Source: Stichopus chloronotus (taxonomy: Eukaryota; Echinodermata; Holothuroidea; Aspidochirotida; Stichopodidae). Taken from it: a stretch of DNA of 64,000 bases. The first letter of the stretch is position 1; each line of letters begins with the position of its first letter. The notes under the pieces are model-generated. The model ran no database searches. It saw only the letters and a list, made by a program, of their open reading frames with translations, and was not told where the DNA came from. Location of the stretch: positions 24,653,969-24,717,968 of the forward strand of contig CM037838.1 of assembly GCA_021234535.1 (NCBI GenBank). The letters run 5' to 3'. The position numbers and the translations under genes were made by a program. This document shows, in pieces, positions 1 through 14,500 of the stretch.

Positions 1-3000
1 TTGTGTATGTGATCTCCTCTTTCATCTCCTTCCATCCAAGTGAAGAAAAGAGGAGATGGAGAAATATGCAACCTCTCTTGAAATCACCAAGGAGGATAAT
101 CAGAATACCAGACTTCTTCAAAATGTTGTCACAGATGGGATAGGCCTATATCGCAAGTAACTGGCACACGGCGGTCAAGATCAGTGGTTGTGACACAATA
201 TTGTAATTGGTGCTTTAACTGGGTCCAAACTTTCGACACTGGGAAGTCTCAACTTGGTACGCACCGTTCAAAATCGGTCAGGTACTGTAGCTGGGTACAC
301 AAAAATGTAACTGCCCTTAGTCTACCAGTTCATTGTGGACTCACAATATACAATATGGCACTTGCTTTCAACTTCTGTGCAACAACATGTATCTCACATA
401 CAGTCCTAGGCACGACTATAAGGTTGTTCTTAGTCGTATACATGCTGAATTTCATCACCCATATAATGATGGTTAGAGAAACTTTGGGATGCAGGTAGCA
501 ATTTCAAAGGCTGGTTCCTGACATCACTGATCGAGTACCTGGTGTAAACACTAATTGTAATTGGCCTAACATTACATCAATAAATCAGTAAGTAGTTGTA
601 ATGGAATATTGATAATCTTCTTTCCATATACAATGAAATCGATAAACGAGTCAGTACAAAAGAAAGTATAAAAAAAAAAAATCTGAATGTGAGAATCACG
701 AAACAGGCAAATTTTAATAGATATTTGACTTTTAAAGCAATTGCAGAAAAATAATGTATATAAATAAAAGCCAAACAAAAGAAAGAGAATGGATCAAAAA
801 GAATTTCTTGTCATACAAATCCAACTCTGACATTGACTTCTTTCTTTGACAAGCTTCTCAGCTTGACATGAAATTAGCAGTACAGAATCAAATTATAATC
901 TGGGATGATCCCCGAGAGTTATGTCTCAGTGGGCATGAATAGTAGGCCCTACCAACATCAAATTACTTTGTGGATTCTTCCACGAAAGTTTGGTAAGGGT
1001 GAATTTGAAATTGCACACCCCACCTAACATAAAATGATATTGAGATTCATACACTGAACTGCAATCACGGTGGGTTTACCATGCAGACCCAACGATGGTC
1101 AGATTCAATACTTTGTGAGTCCCACATGAATTCACACAGGGTGAAAAAATGAAATGTAAGATCCACAAACGTCAAACTATTGTGTAATTCTCACATCAAG
1201 TTAACCCCCAATGGGCTTAAGCTTTTAAATTTTAAAAAATGATTTTGTACAGTAACTCCTCTTGGATTTCAATCGTTTCAGGTTACTCCACATGCGTGGC
1301 TCTTGATGCTACATTACAAAGCAACTTTGTCATAGCAATGAATAACCTCCGACAAGATGATGAAAAATTAATGAATGTGATCACCTTTGACACTAGCCTA
1401 GTGCTTAACACTAGCAACTAAGACACTTGCATAAAAGTCTGAATAATTATGCAGGATGATTTGAAAACCACTCACGTGTTGTTTGTTGGCAACACATAAG
1501 ACCATAAGCAAATGTTTAAACCAGTATCTTGGTATGTAATGATTAATGTGGATGAATAGACCCTTGTCATTATTATGTCAAAAAACAGCATTGAAAAGCA
1601 ATTTGTTCACCATGGCTATGAATAAAGACAATTAAAAAACTCAGCCAATCAACCATGATTTTTTCTTTTGGTTAAGTAATGTCACTACAGTTGAATGTAA
1701 ATGAAATTAATATTTTACAAGAAGCTGTTATAACATTAATAGGTCACGATAATGTCACAATGAAGATTTGGCACAACAATTAAACAATACCTTGCAGATT
1801 AAATGAAATTGTAGTTACCATGGTAACACATCAATGTTATGTACCACTTGGAATAGTTTTTGAAGTCACTGCTCTGTCTGTTAAGACAGACTTATTTTTG
1901 CACATTTTAAAGAAAAACTTATTGAAGATCATTGACCCATTGTTGGACACTGGCAATGAGAATACGTAAGGGGAATAAAATGCAAACTGTTAGAGAATTT
2001 AAAATAAAAGAAAATCAATCTTCATTTTAGGAGATATATTAAAGGATCTCTAGAGTTTTGACGGTTGGTTTTAAAAGTTAGTCAAGGGTTGTATTGTCTC
2101 CAGAAATACTTCCCAGTCAGATGTCTTAAAATGACACTTTTGAACATTACGTGAAAACGAGAAAAAGCTAGCATAAGCAAACCGTTCACTGAAACATTAA
2201 TGAGCCAAATCGAGCAAAAGGCTGCATGTTTTAGTGAATCTGGTGCACATATTCTTGCAGGATTTGTCACTTCAGGGGCACATGTAGCTGCCATTATAAT
2301 AGATGTATGATGTTATGGCCATTATATTAGACCTAGTAATTTTTGGTTCTTTTTTTTTTTTGGTGTGGGGAAAGGAGAACCGAGCTACCTGGATGGGTAA
2401 ACCGCAATCACAATTACTACGCACTGGACAAATTATTGCATGGTAACTTCATGGCTGAAAACAATACATACTGCTATTCAAAAGGGTAAAATTTGATACA
2501 GGAATAGGTCAACCAGAATTTGAAGTATTAAATGGATAAAGTTGATATCAGCCTTCTATAATTAATGCACTTTGTCCTATATACACACAACGCTTCTTTC
2601 AATCACAAGCATTTGGCTATTTCAGCAATCAACATTTACGCAGTTTTCCCATGTCCTTGCCAGATATTAGGAAATTGTCAGGATATAAGACTATTTTTGT
2701 TTAAAGCAAAGACATTCTTTCAGTGAAGGTTACAAAACAAGGTATCACAATTTCTTTGTTGTTACGGCATTTATGAGCAGCTGAAGAAAAGTATTTTTCA
2801 CCTATAATTTTTTCTTAGTTTTTGACATGATCCACATTGATTTACAAACAGTATTTTCCAACAGGTGTTTTAGGGAAGAGTCCTGCCTCAGAGTGAAAAT
2901 TTCCCCCCCCCCTCCTTGAAATAGGGACCAACCCCATAATACATCCCGCCTTCCTACAAATTCTGCTCAAGACATCAGAAAAAAAGTGACAATAGGTTTA

Positions 3001-4221
3001 ATACTGCTCTTTAAAATGTATGCCTAAAGAAATGTTCCATAAAAGTGTCTCCAAAGCTTAATGCCACAAACAATCGCACAAAAATGCAACTTTACACAAA
3101 GCGGAGTTCTACGTCATGATTTCCAGTAATAAAATGTTTTTTGCCAAATTTTTACTGGTTTGCTTCGAAATCAGAAACCCCTTTCCCCTCCCCAATCCTG
3201 TAGTGAACAATGACATGTCAACACATCAGGGGTATGCCAAGAGTATCAGTTATCTTTGATAAATATTAAGCAAAATATTAAGTATTTTGTGAAATATTAA
3301 GTCTCAGACATCACTTTTTAATGCTGACAATGTTTGAATTCTTACATGTGCAACCTCCTCAACCCTTTTTTCACAGATTTAAGTCGGGAATCTTCGAAGA
3401 CCACGGGACATGATGTCAAAATGCAAACCCCTAAAATGAGATAAACATACATAATACCTGTGAACTGTGTCTCTCATATATCAGCAGGTTGGCTAATTAG
3501 TGAATGTAAAATATGGGTAAAACATACAATGCCGAGGATATGATTCCCTATTCGATGGGGTATCTTTAATGTTCACTTCCACAGTGGCAAGTTCAGAATC
3601 TTGCAGGATGGACAAAGCACTGAAGATTACAAAAACTTACACAGTAAGAGTGCATAGACTTCATTACCCTCATCTCGATAATAGCAACATAGCTAACCAA
3701 CCGTCATGTAACAATTTGTACAACTTTTGCAAACACTTCAAAAGCAAAAGACTGTTGCAAAGGTAAAGCTTCATTTGTGCATCGTTATTGAAAAATAAAA
3801 TATTTACTGGAAAGTAAAACATTGAATACCCTGTCTGTGTTTATATATTTTGATCTCGATCAGACTAGGACAAAATTTCGACAAAAATAACGGAAACCGA
3901 CAAAACCTCTACTAATGGCAGCTGATTCATGAGGGAAACTCAGAAATTGTTCTCACTGTGGGAAATTCAAAGTATTTTTTACGGTTCATGTTCCAAAGAT
4001 TCATGAAAACCAGAGATATAAAGCCAGATAGACGAAACATTTTACGCTAGATGTGGCAGCTGATTAGTCTGGGCTCACCGAACTTCGCAACGCTCTCATA
4101 ACCGGATGGAGGAGAGACGGCTATCTTCTCTCCTGCAGGAAAGAAAAAAAATGAAACAGCTCTCTGGTGATGCAGACTAAGACAGAATAAAGATCAAGCA
4201 ACAATTTATCTCTGAAGATGA
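1..4221. other. 3' flank of the SOUL gene, no gene seen
   Basis: AT-rich sequence without a convincing gene. A short plus-strand frame (55-159, MEKYATSLEITKED...) has reasonable composition but an in-frame stop just upstream and no splice sites I trust. The other open frames are short and AT-driven. Confidence 0.4.
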
Positions 4222-4227
4222 TTTATT
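4222..4227 (-). terminator. AATAAA polyadenylation signal of the SOUL gene
   Basis: The plus strand reads tttatt, so the minus strand has the canonical hexamer about 150 nt after the stop codon, consistent with exon 9 being terminal. Confidence 0.45.
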
Positions 4228-4376
4228 TTGAGTCGGTGGGCAACATTCTACTGTATATCTCATCAACCATTTAATCACCATTAAAATGTTGAACTGACAA
4301 TATTTGGTACTGAAGGAGCATATATAATTGTGAGATATACATTTCACATAACCTTTTTGCACTTTCTTCCTCCGAG

Positions 4377-4432
4377 TCAGGTATATGAGCAAATCTCATC
4401 ATCTCCCGAACAGATTTCTGGTACAAAATGAT
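4377..4432 (-). CDS. SOUL gene exon 9: terminal coding exon
   Basis: Acceptor CCATTTGTAG at 4433. Joined in phase 1 it adds YHFVPEICSGDDEICSYT and stops at 4377. A polyadenylation signal lies 150 nt downstream. The phase-0 frame of the same exon is also open for more than 50 codons, so the choice depends on exon 8 being the direct neighbour. Confidence 0.5.
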
Positions 4433-5470
4433 CTACAAATGGCAAATTTGGTCAGAATGTTCTCCAATAGACTGGATTGTATTTGGCTTACTTTTCTGTT
4501 TTTGTTATGTTGACTTCCCACACATAATATTCATTTTAAAGGTGTATGCATCTCCATGCCTTAGCTTTGAATATGGAACGTCGTTTGGTCAAAGGTCGTA
4601 AATGCTGTCAGTAGAGCTTGGCTAAATTCTAAGAACATTCAACTTATCACCAGAGAGCAGTCTCGGGCAATTTTGGCTTCAGTTGGAACAGACTTTCAAT
4701 AGGTATTGGGCTGGCCAAGGGGTGATTTAAGATTACAAGGCAGACATTGTTCAAGTCCAACATGGCAGTGACCCAGTTCTGGCAGCTGAGGAAACTACCA
4801 AACATTAAGGGCCAAGAGGAAGCTATATCAAAGGGTCAACTGGACCTGCGTCCACTGAGCCTGGGTTCCTACGGTATCCTAAAGGTGTCACTGTCACAAA
4901 GGTGTCACTAGTGTCACAAGCGATTACCTGGATCAGATCTACTGCTGATCAGAACAGTTCAGATCAACAGGAACAAACATCTCCATGGCAAACAAAGAAT
5001 GATGATCTCGATGATCTGAAAACAAAAAGAATTCAAACACATTCCTGTTGTTGTTGGGTATTGTTGAAAGAAAAATGGAAACATTTAAACCATTGTTTTC
5101 TTTTTTCTCCCTATAAAGTTGCTGGCCTTCTGTTTTTCTTCACTTTTCATTTTTCTTTCATTTTTCAATTTTTTTTTGTCCTAATGTTCACTACACATGT
5201 GGTCATCCAGGATACAAAGACTCATCGACTGGAAAAAATTAATGTAATTATATATGTAAAAATGACTTTGTTGCTTAAATTGGTCACTTAAATGTCTTAA
5301 ACCTTATTTTCAGAATAACACTGATCACTCATGCAGGTTATCATGATTACTGTGCAAATAGCTGTTTCTAAGATAATTCTGTTCATCCCTCACCGTTGCC
5401 CACAGTGACTAATAAACATGATGTTACTGTGCATCTGGTACTTGACATGGAATAATTGTGAATTTTAAAT

Positions 5471-5527
<57 letters not shown>

Positions 5528-8500
5528 GAAAAAATAAATTGGTGTAAATAAATACTGAAAGAGCCATAAAATAAAGTAAAGGCACTACGTTCAGGTGAAA
5601 CAGACTGTAGCATCACTTTACCATATAAAAGTGAAATGGACTACTGAAGAATTGATCACATGATGATATCAAAATGAAAAAGAATGAAGAGTCACTTAAT
5701 TGTACCAAAGTGAAATAAAGTAAAGCATCACTTGATGATATTAAAGTGAAATGAAAGGAAAAATGACTTTAAGGTATTGAAGTAAAACAGTTTCAGGCAT
5801 CCTTATATTATCAAAGTGAAATAAAATGACGACTCCTTTGATTGTAACCACAGAGAAACCAAGTGAAGTATCACCAGATAATATCAAAGTGAAACAGCCT
5901 AGAAAGTCACTTAATTGTACAGAAGTGAAATCTAGAAAAGCATCACTTGATAATGTGAAAGTGAGCTCAAAAAGGTCGCTTCATGGTATTCACAGTTTCA
6001 GGTGTCACTGATGATATCAATGTGAAACAAAATGAAGACTATCATTTGCCTGTATCACTGTGAAACCAAGTGAAGTATCAAAGTGAGACAGGATTAGGAC
6101 TCACTCAATTAAAATAAAGTGAAACCAAGTGAATCAAAAACTAACGTCAGGGTGAAACAGAATGGAAGGCTCACTTGATTGAACCAAAGTGAAATTAAGT
6201 GAAAGCATCATTTAGTGAAATCAAAGGGAAACAGAATGAAGAGTCACTAGGTGGAGGCATTATTTGATCATATAAAAATGAAACAGAATGCATGAAGTGA
6301 CGTATCACTTCATGGCATCTAAGTGAAACAGGAGGCAGTGTCACTTCATGATAATAAAGTTATACAATTTGTGATATCACTTGATGGTATTGAAGTGACG
6401 CAGAATGAAGTATTGCTGCACTCAGCATTGTAATATGTTACAACTTAAGAGATGTGCAGATACAATACAAACTAATTTCTCTATGCTACAGCTACCAATG
6501 ATGGCTGAAAACCACCTGGTTTTTTTTCAGTGTTTCACAAACTATGATCAGTTCCCTTACCGTAACTTTTACGGACAACACCAGTAATCAGTACGATCGC
6601 AAAAATATTTGTTTTACGCAAGCTAGGCACATCAAATTGAGAAATCCTGTGCATGACTTGATCTTTGGTGAAAATTGTTCACTGAAGAAACTGATAATGA
6701 TACTCAACCACATAAATTATAAAGACAAAGGTCATACAATAGGGGTGGTACAAATGATGTAACTTACAAGCAATCAAGAATTCATCTTGATGAAAACAGT
6801 ATCCCCTGCTCTGAAGAATCCCTTGCATTCTCAGAAGGTGCTCTAAAATGTCATCCTCTTCCAATTTTGGAATATTCGTTAAGTTCATGACATAGTACAA
6901 TGTGGGATTGACCCTGTCAAACCATTGAGAACCCTATGAGAAAAAAAATGTATGTAAATGAAAATGTATAGTTTCTCTGTAGAATGGAGATAAAACATGA
7001 CATCATCAACTTACATGTATCCTGTGCAGGGCCAAGTGTAGCACACTAGAGCTCCACTATGCTGCTCATCAACATCTATTTCCAACCAACAGGTGACTAA
7101 TTCTGAGCCACCTGCTCAAGCTGGTCAACTCAAGGCCATATTACTATCACGATGGTGTCAGTGGTGAACATATTGCAATGACATACAACTTAAGGTTACT
7201 TCTTGATAAAAATCAAGTTTTCTATGAGCATACAATTTGATTATTTTATTAGTAATCAACACTTGACGAGGAAACTAAAAATCCAATGTTTCCTAAATGT
7301 TAATTCAGTTACTGCACTTTTGCTTATACAAACTTTGCATGCCACTTTCAATTACTAAAGCTATGCTAGTGGAGATATGGGCAGTAGTGATAACATGAGG
7401 TGGTTCTCCCCATGGACACCGTGTTTGCAACTTTTGCTTGACTTAAAATCCACCTCTGTTTAATCAAGTATAAATGATCTTATGGTCCAGATTGCAGCAT
7501 CTGTTTGTTTATACATGATAGGCTTTGCCTTGCTGGAACAACTTCTGATAAAACAATGTGGTTTACAATACTACTTCTGTGTAATCTTTGAGGTAGCAGT
7601 GTGTATCGTAAACTGAAATACCATCAACCTGCAGAGTTTGAGAAGCTTAGGAGCATGCGAGAAATTTCTGTATGAATACAAACATTTATATTGCAAAGGG
7701 CTTATACAGATGGATATAAACAATTGAAATATATCCATGCATGATCCCACACACTACCCATGAAATATACAGAAACTTATCCAGGGGTGGCACCAAGGGG
7801 TGGGGGGCAGAGCCTTTTCCCCAGTTGCCCCCTTCCCCACTCAGCTCCTGAAGTATAGTGTCCTTTCAGGAGTTTTCGAGGCAAAATAATTCACAAATAA
7901 TTTTCCTCCCTGTTTGAATCATTCCCAAACTTTTCAAAGTAATTAATTCTTGCTGTAGTTGTGAACACATCCCTCTAATACATTATGTACTACCTGGTAT
8001 GCTCGATATATAAACTTAAAGTGTAACAGACACATATGTACATATTTATTCCCTGTTAATATACTGCACATATTGCATTCACCTTTCTTTTTTAAGAAAA
8101 GTGGAAAAAGTGTCAAGAGATTGCTAATAAGTAGCTTTTAAACATATTGTTGCTTTCCAACTTTTCATGTTGTCAGCTAATAAGAGTAATAGCCAAATAA
8201 GTCTAGCTTACATTAAAATCATTTGGAATCTTTGCTTTGGATGATGCACTATGGACAAACATACACCTATCCTGAGACTTAATTTTTTACCAAGAGATTT
8301 GCTAAAACCTCAGAGCTTCCGGGGGCTTCGCCCCTGGACCCCCACCGGGGCTTTGCCCCTGGGCCCCACCAGGGGCCCTAAGGGGGGCCCCTGGACCCCA
8401 CCCGGTGAGTCTCACGCACTTTATTTCATGCTGTGCGCGAAAAATTGTTTGCCTCCCAACATTTTCTTTTGCTCTCCATTTGCCCCACCCCCCACTTTGA

Positions 8501-11500
8501 AAACCCTAGTGCCACCACTGAACTTATCAACACTGGCAGAACTTTGATTGTTGATGGAATCTCCACTTATTCAATGTAAAGCTGATATTGAATCACAGTC
8601 CCACAAAATCCTTTTTTCTTCTTTTCAAGCTTCCTGACATCTGGACAAACTATCACATAATCATCATATCACTTTAATTAAATGTGTTCAAAGTTTCATT
8701 CTTTGATGAATTCAGGGCTGCTGAGCATCCTCACGTCACTGCAGATTTGGCATCAGTGTGACCATCATCATGGCGTTTAGTTCACTGACCTCTGAAAGGA
8801 CGTTGGGCTGTACCAGGTTATCGTAAATCTCAGTCGGTAGGTAATACAACTTCTGATGGCAGGAATCGCAATCTAGGCCACCTGCTGTCGTTGACCTGGG
8901 TGTGAACTTGACAAAGTATGGCAGGTCGTAGGTCGTATAGATAGCTGGCGATTAAAGGATAAGAGAGAGTGGGAGTGAAAAGAAACATAAACATATGGGG
9001 ATTTTATCACTGCCTGGTGCAATTTACAATTTGAGAAATCCAGCCACCATTCCAAACTTGAGACTGACAATTTTCAAGAATTGCTTTAAATGGAAAGTTG
9101 CAGTCTCTATTCCCTTTGAAGTTTAGAGCCCTTTTTAATATCATATGATCCTTTAAACATATGTGAATGAGTGACAACAATCCATACCTCTATTGGTACA
9201 AGAAAATAAATTGGAAAGATACACAAGCCAGAAATTTAAGGTATCATCATTCTTGCCTGCATTACAATCTTCTTCTTGAGAAAACTAACTGAGTGAGACT
9301 CCAGTTTCTACTCCACCAGATTCCAATCCACCAGTTTGTAAATCTATCCCGACTGCAAGATCTGGTGCACAAATTCGTTGGCAAGTGACTGAGAATGACT
9401 TAAATACCTTCCATGTCCAATGGTCATAGCAGAATGCACAGTACATTTCTTGTTCAGTGAAGCCTTAAAGAGGCACTGAACAATTTCAGTCTAAAATCAT
9501 GGAGATAAATTGAACACATGCACACAAGGAAATATAGTTCTGGTTATTGATACAAATATGTTTACAATCACACAGTGGCTGACAATTTCACTAGTTGTGC
9601 TTTAGGGATGAAAAACAGGTGCAGTGAATGCTACAATTAATGAAGACTTGCATTAACCTCTGAGATCCCTGTACTTTGAAACTGAAAAGCTGCATTTTAT
9701 TGCTTAAAACTGCATTTTATTCAATAATCCTTGGCAAGCTCACATAGGAGACTTTGAAAGTGGCCTAGTCCAAAAGATCAATCAACTTACTGCCAATTAG
9801 CCAGCTAATAATAAGATTGCCATACAGTTTGCATGCTATTGAACATAGCCCCTGTCATTATTTTCACTTTGTCTCAAAATCTGACACATATTTCTGATTT
9901 GAAATACCATAAAATTAAGTGAGGAGCGACTAAATAGTGGCATTTCTGTAGACAAGTGAAGCCTAATGTTTGTTGGTGTCAGGCCTGTGAGAGGTTGGCA
10001 AAAAAATTTGAAATTTAACCTTCCTCTGAAGATGGCAAGCGGTATGGTGCAAAGCTTTAACAGGTGGGGTCCAGGGCCCCTCCTTAGGCCCCCTAGTGAA
10101 GTCCAGCGGCATAGCCCCGGAGGAACCCAGGGGAAACACTTCGGAAGCTCCTGGGTTTTATTGTTTTAAAGGTGCCAAGAGACGCTTTTTCGGGGCATAT
10201 TTTCATTTAAACTGGTGTTGCAAAAACTAAAATTTACCTTATAAAAATGCAAAATTTCACCCCATGTTTTGTATAGCAAGGACACTTTTAAAAATTCGAG
10301 TAAAGCACAGCCAATCATACAACCTAAAATCAAATAGCAATGCTGAAATCAGTAGCATTTTAATGACTTGCCCAGTACCCCTGTACATATAAGGTTTATA
10401 TCATACATCCGATGCTTGTTGCAGTACGGAGAGATCATACACATGGTTTCTAAATGGTCGCTTCCGAAATAACTGGTAAGTAAATCAATCCAAATATGTA
10501 TTCTAAATACGCCATTTATGTTCAATCATTACCAAAAAGCAAAAAATAGATCACTATTTTTATAAATAAATGTCCGTATTTTTTACTCATCAATATTTTT
10601 CAGGTCATGTAAAAAAGAAAACATCGTTAGCAAGTGTTTTCAGAAGATTCTACATATACCAACTTTACTAAATACAATGTCAATTTAAAAACATAAGCTC
10701 AAGCCTGTCTTCACACCATCTGCAAAGTGACAGCCCACATATCACAACCTAAAGAAATACGAATGTGAAGTTGAGAACATATGTTTCTAGGATCAATACC
10801 CTTCACATGCCAACAGGCTACATCAAACATTTAATCTAAACATTTTTCAGTGAACAGGATCAATGAATGACACAAATCACTATTAAATTGTTTGGAATTT
10901 ACGAGGCCGCGAGTACATACAATGCAATGCAATGTAATAAGCAATTAGCCCTAAGAAGCGGCTATGTTGAGGCGTAGTTAGTTCTCATTCAGCAGTCTAT
11001 GCACTGAGTTACCTGCGTTGTACAAAAGCATTACAAGCTCTTCGAAAATTAGCAACCTGTACCTAGCTTTGAGAAAGTTAATTGAATTCACGTAGTATCA
11101 AATTCCAGTTGTTTATGTTTTATTTATTACTTCAAGTTCTCCATCTTTATTTTAATCTTTTAAAAATTCTTAAAAATCGTAAATTCACATTTGGGAGATT
11201 TTGAAAAAAATTGAAATCACTTGAAAAATGGGCGATTTCGTCGGCCTGTGGTGTGAGAAATGGCCTCAAAAGCGCTAAGCTACCTCATCACAAAATGTTT
11301 ACCCTAACGTCAGACGAATGAACTTTAGACCTAACGTTTGGCTGCCTTTCGTAAAACACAGTAAAACATTTGTAAAACACACAAAAGTGCCTTTGCCCTA
11401 AGAAAAGAGAAAGTGAGAATTTATTGACTGGAGAAAAAGGTATGTGTTAAGTAAGGTCTTGAAATTTGTGAGTGATCTTGCTTCTTTGAATTTAACTGGG

Positions 11501-14500
11501 AGTATATTCCAGAGACAAGAAGGAGAGCATTGCAAAGAACGGGGACCAAAGTATTTTGTAGAAACTGGAGGAGATGAGAGTAGCAGTTTAGAGCTGGAAT
11601 GAGGGCAACAAGTTGGAGTGTACTCTTGGACGAAATCTTGTAGATAGGCAGGAGCAGAGCAGTAAAGACATTGAAATGTCAGCAAGAGAACTTTGTATTT
11701 AATTCAATCCGCAACAGGAAGCCGGCAAAGACTAGGGAGGACAGGAGTTATAGGATTACTTGGTTTTGTCAGTGTAACTAATCTAACGACTGAGTTCTGT
11801 ATGTGCTGTTTAATTCTTGAGACAAGAATCTGAGAGGCCATAGAGTAGGCTGTTGCAATTATCAAGTCTTGAAGACACAAAAGCATCAACTAAAGTCTCA
11901 GTTGTCTGTTGATCCAGGTAATTTCTGCTTTTTTAATTTTGTTGAGCACAAGAGATGCTGCTCTGCAAAGATTGTTGACATGTGGATCCATTGCGAGGTA
12001 ACAGGCAAAAACTTCACCCAAGTTCCTGGCATGCCAGTGTTGAACAGGTTCAATTTGAGCAGTTCCACTCTGGAATGACTGGATGAAATATACAGACCAG
12101 AATTTGGAAGAAATGTGAATGAATTCAGTTTCGCATTTATTTAATTTCAAACCATTAGCAAAAGAACATGATCTGCGGTCTTCTATACAAGCTTCCAGTT
12201 TTTGTAGGGTGAAATAGCTGTCAATTAGCAAGAGATTTTGACTTGAATGAATAAATTTGCCGGAGTGTCATCTGCATAAATCATACTGTTAATGCCATGG
12301 GACTGAATGATGTCTTTTAATGGGGTCGAATAGATTGTGAAGGCCAGTGGACCGATGACAGATCCTTGATGGACTCCTTCCATGGGAACATGTAAGTTCC
12401 CACGGAAGGAGTCCCTGCACTGTATTGAATGCACAAACAGTGAAAGTAGATCAATCACTCTATGCACGGACAAATGTCTGTGTATGCAACTTCTGACTGG
12501 TGAAATTAGTCCTGAATATGTTCGTTTTTTTCGGTCACTTCGTACCGATCACACAGGCGTTATTATACAATGTGTGGGGTGTAACACTCACTAACAGTGT
12601 CATGATCATAGCCCAGATGTTTGTGTTCTTTGCAGCGTATCCTCTCTAGGTAGCATTTATTAGCAAGTACGTGCATGTGATAAATGAAACAATGATTTGC
12701 TGGTCTGCAAGAAACTCTGAGACACGTTTTAGTCTCCCAGTCCAGTCATTTGCAAAATAAGTTCGGCAGACAAACACGTATTACAAATTTGTATTTTGCA
12801 CGGGAAATACCACATGCTCGTATTTCCGATGATTTTCAGTGCAAAATACGGCAAAATCGCACTAGTCCGTCACACAGGTCCGATACTGGTACGAAAGGGT
12901 CAATAAGTAATCCTCTGATGAATTGCAAGAGGATCCTTCCTCCCTCAGTGGGTCTAATCGTCATTTGCATGCGACGTACACAAAGGAGACACTTAACGTG
13001 GTGACAATGCAACAATTAATCCCCTCCTCTGTGTGCTTACTTCCCTAAGGTGAATAAGGGGGGGACAAGCAAGAGAAAAATCACAGATTGAGACTAACGT
13101 GCGAAACAATTTCAGTGACAGTAACTCACATTGGATGAGAGGATGGACTCTTGAAAAGCAGCCACCGCTGACGCCGTAGATGCTCTCTGTGAGGTTCAGA
13201 TCCATTCTCTGGACTAAGAACACACCGGCCAACAGCAGCTGGAGTGAGACCTCCTTTCTGCTCGAGATGGTCCGAATTTTGATGAGTCCACCTGACCCAC
13301 TCCCTGAAAAGTAGACGTTGCATATTCATGACCAATGGAGGGAAGGACTGAAAAATCTCTTCACCAACCATCACAGACAAACACCATCCATTTTATGCTC
13401 TGAACATTGTTGTGAAATATACAGTGGATCTGGATGTCTGGACTCTTTGAAATTTTCAAAAATTTAGGTATTGTTTTCTTTTTGTCTAGTTAAAATTACT
13501 GATAATAGGAATAAAGGTACCTGCAATAATACTTCCATTTACATTAAGATATCGAATTAGGTTCCTGTTTCTTTTCCTTTTGGCGTTATCTGTTATCCTA
13601 ACATCACATGCAATTAAATCTCCAATTACTACTATTTATGTTTTCAGTATTACTGTCTATGTTGTCAGTATTTCTGTAAAACATTCCATTAATTCAGATA
13701 TACTGAACTAAAACGATATTATTTAATTGAAACACTGCATTTAGAGACTCAATTAACATGGTCACATGGTATGATTCTCACAAGAACAAGAGATGTTGAG
13801 CAAATTGAGGTAAAAACTATCATTTTCACTCTTCAAATATATGAGGCAAGTTCACATGGTTATCATCATGACTTGGAATAAAACAAACTTGATATTTCCA
13901 AACTGAAATTTTACATGTAAAAACAGGTATTTTAAACATGTTTCTTGATTTATGGTGTTTACTCATTTTGAAGAGTTCCTAGTAATATTTTACCAATTGG
14001 ATTTTGATAGAGCCTCTGATCTGGTCCTTGGTTGGAACAGGAGAGGAAGTCCCTGCTGGTACAACTGACAGGAATCAGAAGCTCGTTGTGCCTTTCGGCT
14101 GGATTTATCACCCAAGGACTGAAAAGAGAGAGAAGGACAAGACATGACAAATAAACAGACGGATAGTTACAAATGCTTTTATTTGCTGTTTCTTCACGTC
14201 GTCTTTTCGAGGATATAGCATGCTATTTCTTTGACGAATAATTTGAGATCAAATGATGTGTTTTTAGCTGCTGATCCAATGGCCAATGTTTTTATCAAAA
14301 TGTCAGCCAATATCTGATCCAACATTTTTGCCATCAGTGCTTTCACACTGTTTCACAGTACGACCAATCATTCACCTTGGGACCCATGCCTATGCAAGAA
14401 AATTGCTTTTACATTATTTTCATTATCTGTCAACATCTGATCCATCCCTTGAAATATCAAAAACTTCTTAACTCAAGCTTTGCCAATTCCAAAATCATTG

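Noticed and set aside
4075..4132. Exon-like segment on the minus strand (acceptor CTTTCCTGCAG, reading EKIAVSPPSGYESVAKF, donor G|GTGAGC)
   Set aside because: Joining it directly to exon 8 creates a stop codon, and it lies downstream of the predicted polyadenylation signal. It could be part of an alternative 3' end but I cannot support it.
5383..5616. Minus-strand frame with a poly-Met run
   Set aside because: It is a translation of the (ATC)n microsatellite.
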